DNA from: Streptomyces flaveus
GTDB lineage: Bacteria; Actinomycetota; Actinomycetes; Streptomycetales; Streptomycetaceae
Assembly: GCF_014647675.1 (NCBI RefSeq)
Contig: NZ_BMPQ01000006.1
Span: 207,120-271,119 of the forward strand
Reading direction: 5' to 3'
DNA length: 64,000 nucleotides
In this document: positions 9,103 to 17,686 of the stretch, piece after piece
Layout: each line of letters starts with the position of its first letter
How positions within the stretch are numbered: position 1 is the first letter of the stretch
Made by a program: the position numbers and the translations under genes
The notes under the pieces: model-generated
Database searches by the model: none
Told to the model about the DNA's origin: nothing
What the model saw: only the letters and a program-made list of their open reading frames with translations

Positions 9103-9138
9103 GGGCCTCACCAGGCTGGGGTCGGCCTGGTGAGGCCC
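9103..9138 (-). terminator. Hairpin in the gap between sucC and the repeat protein
   Basis: Perfect 14-base inverted repeat GGGCCTCACCAGGC / GCCTGGTGAGGCCC with an 8-base loop. It lies downstream of the leftward gene 9332-11062 and upstream of the sucC promoter region, so it probably ends transcription from 9332. The 450-base gap 8882-9331 holds this, the next hairpin, and the sucC leader; I see no gene. Confidence 0.7.
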
Positions 9139-9184
9139 CTGTAACAGCCCCTGAGGAACGCGCGAACAGCCACTCAGGGGTTGC

Positions 9185-9224
9185 GGGGCGGACGGTCCCC
9201 ACCCCTTTGGGGACCACCCGCCCC
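9185..9224 (-). terminator. Second hairpin after the 11-residue-repeat protein
   Basis: Arms GGGGCGGACGGTCCCC (9185-9200) and GGGGACCACCCGCCCC (9209-9224) pair over 16 positions with two mismatches around ACCCCTTT. Together with 9103-9138 it forms a tandem terminator for the leftward gene. Confidence 0.6.
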
Positions 9225-9331
9225 TGTCCGCAGGCTTCCGGCAGGCCAGCCGACGGTTTTCGGCTGTCCGGTGCCGGGTCGTCCTGCGGAGTCCGGTCGG
9301 GTGCCGTACGGCTGGGCGTACGGCGGTCCGG

Positions 9332-11062
9332 TCAGATGCCGTACGCGGCGCCGTGTGCGGCGCCCGGCACGTAGCTCGGGGTGACGGACTCGGCCACGCC
9401 CTGGACACCGGCGGCCGCGTTGTGGACCAGCGGCCCGCCGGCCGCCTGGACGGTCCCGGTCAGGTCCTGCGCGAGGGGCTCGACCTGCCCGGCAACGCCG
9501 CCCGCGAACGGGGAGACCTCGCCGGCAACGCCGTACGCGAACGGCTGCACATCGCCCGCGACCCCGTACGCCAACGCCGTGGCACTGCCGCCGACGCCCT
9601 GCACGACGGGCTGCGCGTAACCGACGACGGTGTCCACGACCGGCTGCACGGCCCCGCCGACGCCCTCGACGAACGGCGGCACCTGCCCGACGACGCCCTG
9701 CGCGAACGGGCCCGCCTGGCCCACCACGCCGTACGCGACCGGCGGAACGTCACCCACGACGCCATCCGCGAAGGGCCGCACATCACCGACGACACCGTCC
9801 GCGAGCACGCCCGCGTCACCCACGGCCTGCCCGGCGACCGGCACCACACCGTCCACGGCGGTACGGGCGACGGGCGGGAGGGCGGAGGCGGCGGTGTCCT
9901 CGGTGACCTGGGCTACGAGGCCGGTGGCGTATGGGGGGACGTCGCCGACTACGCCGTACGCGTACGTCTGCGCGTCGCCGACGACGCCGTGCGCGTACGG
10001 GGTGGCGCCTTGGGCGGCTCCACCTGCGTACGTCTGGGCGTCGGCCACGACTCCGTACGCCAGCGTCGTCGTCCCGCCGACGGCCTGGTCGGCGACGGGT
10101 ACGGCGCCGTGGACGGCCTGGTCGGCGATGGGGGTGACGCCGCCGACCGCCGCACCGGCGACCGGCGTGACGCCGTGGACGGCGTCGGCGGCGAGGGGCG
10201 GGAGTGCGGAGGCGGCGGTCTCGTCGACGATCGGGGTGGCGGTCTCGTGGAGGCCCTGGACGGTGGAGGGGAGGGAGGTGACGGTGGCCTGGACCCGGGC
10301 GGGGGCACCGTTCACGGTCTGGCGGACGGTGTCGAGCGTGGTGCCGACGGGAGCGGCCGTCCTGCCCAGGGACGCGGCCGTCCTGTCGGCGGTGGCGGCC
10401 GTCTGCCGGACCGTGGCCCTGGCGTTGGACGGTGCGCCTGCCGCGGTGCGCTCGGTGGCCGTGAGCTTCGTCTGCGCGGTGGCGAGCGCCTGCTCGAGCT
10501 CCGGTGCGAACGTCGACAGCGGGCCGAAGAGGTAGTCGATCTCGTCCTGGGGGCGGGTGGCGTCGGAGACAGCGTTCGCCGCCTCGGACTTGGCCTCCTG
10601 GGCGGCGGCCTTCGCCCGGGCGACTTCGTGGGCGGGCAACTCGGCCTCGACGTACTGACGTGCCTGGTCGGCCGCCTTCGTCTTCGCGGAGACGGCCGCC
10701 TCTGTTCTGGCGGTGGTACCGGTGACGGCATCGTGCGCTTTGACCGTCGTACCGGTGGCGGTGTTCTGCGCTTTGGCCGTCGTGCCGCCGGTGATGTCGG
10801 TGATCGTGTCCGTGACGGTCGAGGTGTCGGCGGTGTCGGAAGTGTTGGAGACGTCGTGCAGGGCGTTGTCGACCACTCCGCCGACGGGGCTGTCGACCGT
10901 ACCGGCCGCATCACCGGCCGCGTCGTCCACGGAGAGGGACGCGTCGGGTACGGAGGCGGTCGACTTGGGCAGTTCGTCCGCGTTGGCGACGGCGGAGCCG
11001 AGCGCCCACGCGCCGGTGACACCGGCGGCGATGACTATGGAACGGCGAATGTTCTTGTGCAT
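9332..11062 (-). CDS. Exported protein with tandem 11-residue repeats
   Basis: Secreted protein of 576 residues with no function I can name. A signal peptide is clear (RRSIVIAAGVTGAWALGSAVANADE, cleavage near residue 28). Residues ~30-280 are Ala/Thr-rich and likely helical. From about residue 285 to 560 the chain is a run of roughly twenty 11-residue units of the form A-x-G-V-V-G-D-V-x-P-F, for example ADGVVGDVRPF, ADGVVGDVPPV, AYGVVGQAGPF and AQGVVGQVPPF. No LPXTG/LAXTG or membrane anchor is seen at the C terminus. ATG 11062 has a weak GAAGGA upstream. Same orientation as the exported protein at 11295. Confidence 0.85.
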   Translation of the reverse strand: MHKNIRRSIVIAAGVTGAWALGSAVANADELPKSTASVPDASLSVDDAAGDAAGTVDSPVGGVVDNALHDVSNTSDTADTSTVTDTITDITGGTTAKAQNTATGTTVKAHDAVTGTTARTEAAVSAKTKAADQARQYVEAELPAHEVARAKAAAQEAKSEAANAVSDATRPQDEIDYLFGPLSTFAPELEQALATAQTKLTATERTAAGAPSNARATVRQTAATADRTAASLGRTAAPVGTTLDTVRQTVNGAPARVQATVTSLPSTVQGLHETATPIVDETAASALPPLAADAVHGVTPVAGAAVGGVTPIADQAVHGAVPVADQAVGGTTTLAYGVVADAQTYAGGAAQGATPYAHGVVGDAQTYAYGVVGDVPPYATGLVAQVTEDTAASALPPVARTAVDGVVPVAGQAVGDAGVLADGVVGDVRPFADGVVGDVPPVAYGVVGQAGPFAQGVVGQVPPFVEGVGGAVQPVVDTVVGYAQPVVQGVGGSATALAYGVAGDVQPFAYGVAGEVSPFAGGVAGQVEPLAQDLTGTVQAAGGPLVHNAAAGVQGVAESVTPSYVPGAAHGAAYGI

Positions 11063-11294
11063 GCGTGCTTCAGATCCTTCGGGATACCGAGACTTGAGGA
11101 CTTCGGGAGTGGGGGGCTTCCGGTGTCGGATGCGGTGCCGATCCCGTTACCGGTCCGGGGAGCCCCGGACCGGTGGTGTCGGCAGCGGCTCCGGTCCGGA
11201 TCCCGTTGGCTGTGTCCGGAGATCGGAGAGATGTCCGGACGACGGGCAGACCTGTTCCGCCCCCGCGCGGCAGGTCAGCGCGGGAAGGGTTGCC

Positions 11295-12383
11295 CTAGCC
11301 GGGGAATACGGGAATGTCCCGGTACCTGTCCCTGGTCTCGGCCACGGTGACCACCGCGGCGATACCGGGCACCAGCCTCAACTGCGCCCGGTTGCTGAAC
11401 GCGACGGCATGCGCGTCGCCGTGCCGCGGCGAACCGTTGTCGGCCGCGGAACCATGCCCCAACGCACCCCTCGGGGCGCTCTCGGGCTCCTGATGCGCGG
11501 GCGGCTGCGCGGCACCCCGCGCACCCTCGTCGTTGTCGCGCATGCCGGCATCGGGCGCCACGTGGCCACCGCTGACCTGCGGCCCGTACGCGTCCGTGGA
11601 CCGATCGCCGGACTTCTCTCCGGCGTCATGCCCGGCCGACCCGTTCTCCTCCGCCGCCCCACCGGGCAACTGCGGCTGCGAACCGACCGGCAACGTCTGG
11701 CCCGGCAGAACGGGCAGCCCCGGCAAGTGCGGGAGAGCGGGAAGTTCAAGTCCGGGGAGTACGCGCAGGGGCGGCCACCACGGCGACGCAGGCGCCCCGG
11801 GCTTGGCAACCCCACCGCCCACGACCTCTTCCACCAGGCCACCTATAGGCCGTACGACGCCATCGGCGGCCGGCCGAACGACGGTCTCGGTGACCGGCCG
11901 GACGACCTGCTCGGTCACCGGGCGTACGACGCGATGGACTCCGTCAGTCACGGGGTCGGTCACCGGGGCGGTCACCTTGTGGACGGAGTCCAGGGGGTCG
12001 ATGGTGCGGGGGCGGGACGGCGTCGCGGCACCGGACTCCGAGCTGGAACCGGACGAGGCATCGGTCCCGGTGCTGGGGCTGGAGTCGGCTTCGGCTTCGG
12101 CTTCGGCTTCGGCTTCGGACGAGGCGTCGCTGAGGCGGACGAGGCCGTCGAGCCCGATGCCGCCGGAGGTCCCGGACCCGGAAACTCCAGACCCGGAACT
12201 TTCAGGAGTCGCCGACCGCTGCTCCGAACCCGTCACCGACCGCACGACGCCCGTCGCCGTCACACCCGAAGCCGCACCGTCCGCCGCGTTCGCCCGCTCC
12301 CCGCACAGCAGCCCGAGTACGAACAACCCGCCCACCAGCAACCCCACTTGCAGCACACGCCGCCCGGCCGCCGTGCGCGTCAT
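11295..12383 (-). CDS. Exported Pro/Ser/Val-rich protein of unknown function
   Basis: Predicted secreted or anchored protein of about 362 residues. It opens with basic residues and a hydrophobic core (VLQVGLLVGGLFVLGLLCGERANAADG), a signal peptide or anchor. A Ser/Glu-rich stretch with a run of EA dipeptides follows, then repeats of the type VRPVTE/VVRPAADGVVRPIGG, then a Pro-rich segment (LPGLELPALPHLPGLPVLPG). Start is uncertain: ATG 12383 gives a normal signal peptide but no clear ribosome-binding site; TTG 12431 has GGAGG 11 bases upstream. Same strand as the repeat protein at 9332, 232 bases away. No function inferred. Confidence 0.7.
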   Translation of the reverse strand: MTRTAAGRRVLQVGLLVGGLFVLGLLCGERANAADGAASGVTATGVVRSVTGSEQRSATPESSGSGVSGSGTSGGIGLDGLVRLSDASSEAEAEAEAEADSSPSTGTDASSGSSSESGAATPSRPRTIDPLDSVHKVTAPVTDPVTDGVHRVVRPVTEQVVRPVTETVVRPAADGVVRPIGGLVEEVVGGGVAKPGAPASPWWPPLRVLPGLELPALPHLPGLPVLPGQTLPVGSQPQLPGGAAEENGSAGHDAGEKSGDRSTDAYGPQVSGGHVAPDAGMRDNDEGARGAAQPPAHQEPESAPRGALGHGSAADNGSPRHGDAHAVAFSNRAQLRLVPGIAAVVTVAETRDRYRDIPVFPG

Positions 12384-12610
12384 GCGCAGAGCGGCACCGG
12401 GCAATGCGGCTGACAGGGTCGACACGGTCAAGACGGGGAAAGCCTCCCGTGCGGCGGGACGAGGCGGGTACGAGGTAGGACCGGGCGGCACACAGCGCAC
12501 CGTTGAAGTCGCGACGATCCTTGCATGGGAGTCGGGAGGTTGCGCAAGCCCCCCGTTCCCGTTGGACATTCATGCCCGGTTTCCACCAACCAGCCCCGCA
12601 TGCCCCTCTT

Positions 12611-13810
12611 TTACCGCCCCGGGCTCCCGGTGTCCGGTATCGGCAGCGGGCGCTTCTCGATCGCCGCCGCCATCACCTCCGGGAACAGGTCGGGCGTACA
12701 CGCGAACGCCGGTGCGTCCAGCGCGGCGAGTGCCGCCGCATGCTCACGGTCATACGCGGGCGCCCCCTCGTCGGACAGCGCGAGCAGCGTCACGAACTGC
12801 ACTCCGGACGCCTTCATCGCCGCGACCCGCTTCAGCATCTCGTTCCGTATGCCTCCTTCGTAGAGGTCGCTGATGAGCACGACCACGGTGTCGACAGGGC
12901 GGGTGATCTGCGACTGGCAGTACGCGAGCGCCCTGTTGATGTCCGTACCGCCGCCGAGCTGGGTGCCGAAGAGGACGTCGACCGGGTCGTCGAGCTGATC
13001 GGTGAGGTCGACGACGGCCGTGTCGAAGACGACGAGCCGGGTGTTGATGGACCGCATCGAGGCCAGTACGGCGCCGAAGACCGAGGCGTAGACGACGGAC
13101 GCCGCCATCGAACCCGACTGGTCGATGCAGAGGATGACCTCCTTCTTCACGGACTGGGACGCGCGCCCGTAACCGATCAGCCGCTCCGGCACGATGGTCC
13201 GGTACTCGGGCAGATAGTGCTTGAGGTTGGCTGAGATCGTGCGGTTCCAGTCGATGTCGTGGTGGCGCGGCCGGCTGATACGGGCACTGCGGTCCAGGGC
13301 GCCCGTGAGCGTGGCCCGTGTGCGCGTCGCGAGCCGCTTCTCCAGGTTCTCGACCACCTTGCGTACGACGGCACGTGCCGTCTCCTTGGTCGTCTCGGGC
13401 ATCGCCTTGTTCAGCGAAAGCAACGTGCCGACCAGGTGGACATCGGCCTCCACCGCCTCCAGCATCTCCGGCTCCAGCAACAGCGTGGACAGGCCGAGCC
13501 GGTCGATGGCGTCCCGCTGCATGACCTGGACCACGGAGGACGGAAAGTACGTCCGTATGTCCCCCAGCCACCGGGCGACCGACGGCGCGGAGGCCCCCAG
13601 CCCCGCCGACCGGTCCTTCCCCGTCCGCCCCTTGCCTGCGGCCCCGGCCCCGTACAGCGCCCCCAACGCCCCGTCCATCCCGGCGTCCTGCCCGGTCAGC
13701 TCATACCCGGTGCCGTCCGCCTCCGCCCCGCCCAGCACCAGCCGCCACCGCCGAAGCCGCTCGCCGGAGGCATCGGCCGCGCCGGCCCGGCCCGTCGCTT
13801 CCTTGCTCAT
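12611..13810 (-). CDS. VWA (CoxE/ViaA-like) protein of MoxR cluster
   Basis: Von Willebrand factor A protein of 399 residues, the usual partner of a MoxR ATPase. A helical N-terminal region (~1-220) precedes the VWA fold. The metal site is intact: DQSGSM (Asp230, Ser232, Ser234), GGGTDIN for the threonine, and ISDLYEGG. In known MoxR-VWA pairs (RavA-ViaA, NorQ-NorD) the VWA protein delivers a substrate to the AAA+ ring for remodelling or metal insertion; the substrate here is unknown. Its ATG overlaps the DUF5682 stop (ATGA at 13807-13810), so it is the third gene of a tightly coupled operon. Confidence 0.92.
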   Translation of the reverse strand: MSKEATGRAGAADASGERLRRWRLVLGGAEADGTGYELTGQDAGMDGALGALYGAGAAGKGRTGKDRSAGLGASAPSVARWLGDIRTYFPSSVVQVMQRDAIDRLGLSTLLLEPEMLEAVEADVHLVGTLLSLNKAMPETTKETARAVVRKVVENLEKRLATRTRATLTGALDRSARISRPRHHDIDWNRTISANLKHYLPEYRTIVPERLIGYGRASQSVKKEVILCIDQSGSMAASVVYASVFGAVLASMRSINTRLVVFDTAVVDLTDQLDDPVDVLFGTQLGGGTDINRALAYCQSQITRPVDTVVVLISDLYEGGIRNEMLKRVAAMKASGVQFVTLLALSDEGAPAYDREHAAALAALDAPAFACTPDLFPEVMAAAIEKRPLPIPDTGSPGR

Positions 13811-16356
13811 CGGCCCACCCCCACAAGGTCGTTGTCGTTCGCGTCGTTGTTGTTTTCGGCGTCGTCGGCGGCGACGTCGTTCTCGTCCAGCCCCAGGAGC
13901 AGGCGCAGCACCGGGAGGACGGCGTCCGCGCGCTCGATGTCGAGGTCGGGGGCGAAGCCGGGTATGGCGGAGCCTGTGGCCATGGCGCTCCCCCGCGTTC
14001 CCGGCCCGCGTCGCACCAGCTCGCCGAGCGTGCGCCGCACCCCGGGTTCGTACGCCGAGAAGGTCCGCCGCAGCAGGGGCAGTACGTCCGTGAACGCGTC
14101 CCCCGGCACCCCGGTCAGCCATGCGTCGACCAGCCCGAGCAGCCGCTCGTCGTGCACGAGCAGCATCCCGCCCCCGGAGCCTCCGCCGACGAACCCCTCG
14201 ATCCATGCCGCCGCGTCCCCCGGCGCCGTCCCCGGCGACAACACAAGCCCCATGAGCCGCGCGGCCTCCCCCTCCACCAACTCCCCGTCGTCCAGCAGCA
14301 GTCGAACGGCCCGCCCCCGGATGATCCCCGGAATCGTGTCGCGAGCGGAGAGCGTACGCAGCACGGTGTGCCAACGGTCGCGTATGCCGGAGCGAGGGCC
14401 GGCGGCGGTCTCGGCCTCGATCTTGGTCTCTGCCTCGGAGCCGGACCTCGCGTCGGCCTCCGGAGGAGGGCCTTGGCCGGCGACCGCAGACGACGTCTCC
14501 GTATGAACCTCTCCCAGCAACCCCACCGCCCCATGCACCGCATCGACATGGCGACGCATCTCCTCGGCGGCGTCCGTGTCGAGTGCGGCACAGGCCGGAG
14601 GGAGGCCGACGAAGACGCGCTCGGCGAGGCCCGCGGCGACCTCGGCCAGTGCGTGCGTGCCCGTGCCGCGTACGTCGCCGTAGCGCAGGGAGCGGACCAG
14701 GGCGGGGAAGGCCTGGGCGAGGTGGCCGACGTCCGCGTCGAGGGCGGCGCGGTCCGCGAGGATCCGCATCACCACGGGGAGGGCGTCCGGGAGTTCGGCG
14801 AGGAGGCAGCGCTCCGCGAGGGTGGTGACGTCGGCCAGGGCGCCCGCCGCGACGGCGTCCGCCTCGGCTTTCGCGGTAGCGGCGGCGAGCACCGTGGTGC
14901 CCCACACCCCGGCCTCGGCGACCCGCACCGCCAGTTCCGGCTCCCAGCGCAGCCGCCAGGTCTCCCGGAACGTACCCGTGCTCCCCCGCGACTCCGCAGG
15001 CGCACCCCACTCGATACCCAGGAGGCGCAGCCGGTGCAGCAGCCTGCTGCGCTCGGCGTCGTTCTCCTTGCGCAGGTCGAGCTCCAACTCCCGCTCCAGC
15101 GCCTCCGGTTTGAGCCGCAGCCGCCGCTGGATCCGGGCGAGGTCACGCTGCAACGGCACCGCGGGCGCCGACTCGGGCACCTCACCCAGTACATCGCCGA
15201 CAACGAGCCGATCGTGCACGAGCGCGAGCGGCACATCCGAGCCCTCGCACATCACGGCCCGTACGGCGTCGGTGGTCTCGGTCAGTCCCGGCAGCGGCCT
15301 ACCCCGCATCGCGGCGAGCGTGTCGGCGAGCCGCACCGCCTCGATGACGTGCGCGGACGAGACGAGCCGGTCCTCGTCGCGCAGCAGCCCGGCCACCTTC
15401 GTCATCCAGCGCTCGATCGGCCGGTCGGGAGCGCTGAACAGATGCCCGTACCAACCGGGCGAGTCGATCCCCGCGCCGTAACCGCTGACCCGCGCAAGCC
15501 GCCGGTGCGTCCACGGCACCCACGTCATGTCCACCTTCGCCTTGGGCAGGCCCTTCAGCAGTGCCTTGTCGGCGGCGACGGCCGTCTTGTGCCGCAGGGC
15601 GGGCACATGCCAGGCCCCACACACCACGGCCACGTCGTCCCCGAACTCCCGCTGCGCCGCTCGCACTTGGAGCCGCATATACGCCTCCCGTACGAGATCC
15701 CGCTCGTGCCCCCCGCTCCCGTACACCTCCCGCAAGGCGCCCATGGCCTCCCCCAGCACCTCGAAGGGCCCGAACGCGTCCCCGCCCCGCACCCCCCGGT
15801 GCTCGATCACGTCCTCCCACCACCGCTCGGGGTCGTCGTACCCGGCGGTCTCGGCGAGCACGGCGAGCGGATCGATCCGGATGGCCTCCTCGGACACAGC
15901 GCTGTCCGGTGTCTCCGGCATCTCGGGCCCGTCCGGCGTATCCGGCCTGTTCGGTGCCGCGGACCCGTCGGGCGCCTCCTCCTGCCCCCACGCCAGCGTG
16001 TGCGTGGCGGGGAGGTCGATGAAGCGGGCCGGCACCTCGTGTTCCAGGGCCCATCGGATGGCCACCCACTCCGGGGAGAACTCGGCCAGCGGCCAGAACG
16101 CCGACCGCCCCGGCTCGTCCACCACATGCGCGAGGAGCGCGACGGGCGGCTGCATGCCCTCCTCGGCGGCCAGCGCGATCAACGCGTCCGCCTCCGGTGG
16201 GCCCTCGATCAGCACCGTCCGAGGGTTCGCCGCCTCCAGGGCCGCCCGCACGGCGCGCGCCGAACCGGGCCCGTGGTGCCGGACCCCGAGCAGCAAGGGC
16301 CCCGAACCGCGCCCGGCGCCTTCGGCTCGCGTCGCCTCCGGCAGGGATCCGTTCAC
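13807..16356 (-). CDS. DUF5682 family protein of MoxR cluster
   Basis: Large soluble protein of 849 residues belonging to the family I know as DUF5682. The N-terminal segment LLLGVRHHGPGSARAVRAAL and the following VLIEGPPEADALIAL are its hallmark and recall a Rossmann-like or hydrolase-like core. The middle holds CGAWHVPALRHKTAV and a helical region rich in Arg/Glu. Biochemistry unknown. GTG 16356 overlaps the MoxR stop (GTGA), and its own stop overlaps the VWA start, so the three products are probably made in fixed ratio and act together. A Gln/Pro/Asp-rich insert near residues 130-155 looks like a flexible loop. Confidence 0.9.
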   Translation of the reverse strand: MNGSLPEATRAEGAGRGSGPLLLGVRHHGPGSARAVRAALEAANPRTVLIEGPPEADALIALAAEEGMQPPVALLAHVVDEPGRSAFWPLAEFSPEWVAIRWALEHEVPARFIDLPATHTLAWGQEEAPDGSAAPNRPDTPDGPEMPETPDSAVSEEAIRIDPLAVLAETAGYDDPERWWEDVIEHRGVRGGDAFGPFEVLGEAMGALREVYGSGGHERDLVREAYMRLQVRAAQREFGDDVAVVCGAWHVPALRHKTAVAADKALLKGLPKAKVDMTWVPWTHRRLARVSGYGAGIDSPGWYGHLFSAPDRPIERWMTKVAGLLRDEDRLVSSAHVIEAVRLADTLAAMRGRPLPGLTETTDAVRAVMCEGSDVPLALVHDRLVVGDVLGEVPESAPAVPLQRDLARIQRRLRLKPEALERELELDLRKENDAERSRLLHRLRLLGIEWGAPAESRGSTGTFRETWRLRWEPELAVRVAEAGVWGTTVLAAATAKAEADAVAAGALADVTTLAERCLLAELPDALPVVMRILADRAALDADVGHLAQAFPALVRSLRYGDVRGTGTHALAEVAAGLAERVFVGLPPACAALDTDAAEEMRRHVDAVHGAVGLLGEVHTETSSAVAGQGPPPEADARSGSEAETKIEAETAAGPRSGIRDRWHTVLRTLSARDTIPGIIRGRAVRLLLDDGELVEGEAARLMGLVLSPGTAPGDAAAWIEGFVGGGSGGGMLLVHDERLLGLVDAWLTGVPGDAFTDVLPLLRRTFSAYEPGVRRTLGELVRRGPGTRGSAMATGSAIPGFAPDLDIERADAVLPVLRLLLGLDENDVAADDAENNNDANDNDLVGVGR

Positions 16357-17543
16357 GCGCTCACCTCCCGGCAGGCGCGGTAGAAGTCCTTCCAGCCGTC
16401 GCGCTCGCGGACGACCGCCTCCAGGTACTCCTGCCAGATGACGCGGTCGGCCGCCGGATCGCGGACGACGGCGCCGAGGATGCCGGCGGCGACATCACTC
16501 GCGCGCAGGACGCCGTCGCCGAAGTGGGCGGACAGGGCAAGCCCGTTGGTGACGACGGAGATGGCCTCCGCTGTCGACAGCGTGCCGCTGGGCGACTTCA
16601 GCTTCGTACGGCCGTCGGCGGTGATGCCGTCGCGCAGCTCGCGGAAGACGGTGACGACGCGGCGGATCTCGTCGATGCCGTCGGGCACGGCCGGCAGGTC
16701 GAGGGAGCGGCCGATCTGGTCGACCCTGCGCGAGACGATGTCGACCTCGGCGTCGGCGCTCTCGGGCAGCGGCAGCACCACTGTGTTGAAGCGGCGGCGC
16801 AGGGCGCTGGACAGGTCGTTGACCCCGCGGTCGCGGTCGTTGGCGGTCGCGATCAGGTTGAAGCCGCGTACGGCCTGCACCTCCGACCCCAGTTCCGGTA
16901 TCGGCAGCGTCTTTTCCGACAGGATCGTGATGAGCGAGTCCTGTACGTCGGCGGGGATGCGGGTCAGCTCCTCGACGCGCGCGGTCATCCCTTCCGACAT
17001 GGCGCGCATGACGGGGCTGGGCACCAGCGCGTCGCGGCTCGGGCCGTTGGCGAGCAACTGCGCGTAGTTCCAGCCGTACCGGATCGCCTCCTCCGGCGTG
17101 CCGGCCGTGCCCTGCACGAGCAGCGTCGAGTCGCCGCTGACGGCCGCGGCCAGGTGCTCGGACACCCATGTCTTCGCCGTGCCGGGCACGCCGAGCAGGA
17201 GCAGTGCCCGGTCGGTGGCGAGTGTGGTGACGGCGACCTCGACGATGCGGCGCGGGCCCACGTACTTCGGGGTGATCACCGTGCCGTCCGGGAGGGTGCC
17301 GCCGAGCAGGTACATCGCGACGGCCCATGGCGACATCCGCCAGCGGGTCGGGCGCGGGCGGTCGTCCTGCGCGGCCAGCGCGGCGAGCTCGGCGGCGAAC
17401 GCGTCCTCGGCATGCGGCCGCAGCGCCTCGTCCTTCTCTCCCGCGGGTGCCTGCGCGGACGCAGGCACCCGCGCGCTCGTGTTCGCGGGCGCGGACTGGT
17501 CGCGGCTCGGGTCGACGGACGTCGGATCGACGGAAACAGGCAT
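16353..17543 (-). CDS. MoxR-type AAA+ ATPase
   Basis: AAA+ ATPase of 396 residues, first gene of the leftward arm. The first ~60 residues are a low-complexity extension. Walker A is GVPGTAKT (118-125); the region RVEELTRIPADVQDSLITIL fits Walker B and the following helix; sensor 1 is IATANDRDRGVND; ALRRRF is the arginine-finger motif. Members form rings that work with a VWA adaptor, here the gene two positions downstream. ATG 17543 is fixed by GGAGGGG about 9 bases upstream. Its promoter region carries a PafBC-like motif shared with the divergent SWIM gene. Confidence 0.94.
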   Translation of the reverse strand: MPVSVDPTSVDPSRDQSAPANTSARVPASAQAPAGEKDEALRPHAEDAFAAELAALAAQDDRPRPTRWRMSPWAVAMYLLGGTLPDGTVITPKYVGPRRIVEVAVTTLATDRALLLLGVPGTAKTWVSEHLAAAVSGDSTLLVQGTAGTPEEAIRYGWNYAQLLANGPSRDALVPSPVMRAMSEGMTARVEELTRIPADVQDSLITILSEKTLPIPELGSEVQAVRGFNLIATANDRDRGVNDLSSALRRRFNTVVLPLPESADAEVDIVSRRVDQIGRSLDLPAVPDGIDEIRRVVTVFRELRDGITADGRTKLKSPSGTLSTAEAISVVTNGLALSAHFGDGVLRASDVAAGILGAVVRDPAADRVIWQEYLEAVVRERDGWKDFYRACREVSA

Positions 17544-17595
17544 GGCTAGGTCCCCCTCCAGCTCGGCCGGGTCGGCCGGTTCGGATCTGGTGTCC

Positions 17596-17618
17596 ACCTT
17601 GCACCACACCACTGACAA
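17596..17618 (-). promoter_or_regulatory. PafBC/RecA_NDp-like promoter for the MoxR operon
   Basis: Minus strand reads TTGTCAGTG, 8 bases, then CAAGGT. The consensus I remember for the RecA-independent (PafBC) DNA-damage promoter of actinobacteria is TTGTCRGTG-N8-TANNNT, so the box is perfect and the -10 has one mismatch (C for T). It forms the left arm of a 13-base inverted repeat (17607-17619/17656-17668). ATG 17543 follows about 50 bases later. Confidence 0.65.
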
Positions 17619-17656
17619 TGCACTCTGACCTGCACAAATGCCATCGCGAGGGTCGA

Positions 17657-17679
17657 TTGTCAGTGGTGGGACCTACCTT
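17657..17679 (+). promoter_or_regulatory. PafBC/RecA_NDp promoter for the SWIM gene
   Basis: TTGTCAGTG (17657-17665), exactly 8 bases, then TACCTT (17674-17679): a full match to TTGTCRGTG-N8-TANNNT. The ATG at 17687 is 8 bases past the -10, so the mRNA is probably leaderless. Opposed to the MoxR promoter copy, giving a palindromic divergent control region. Confidence 0.78.
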
Positions 17680-17686
17680 CGATGTC

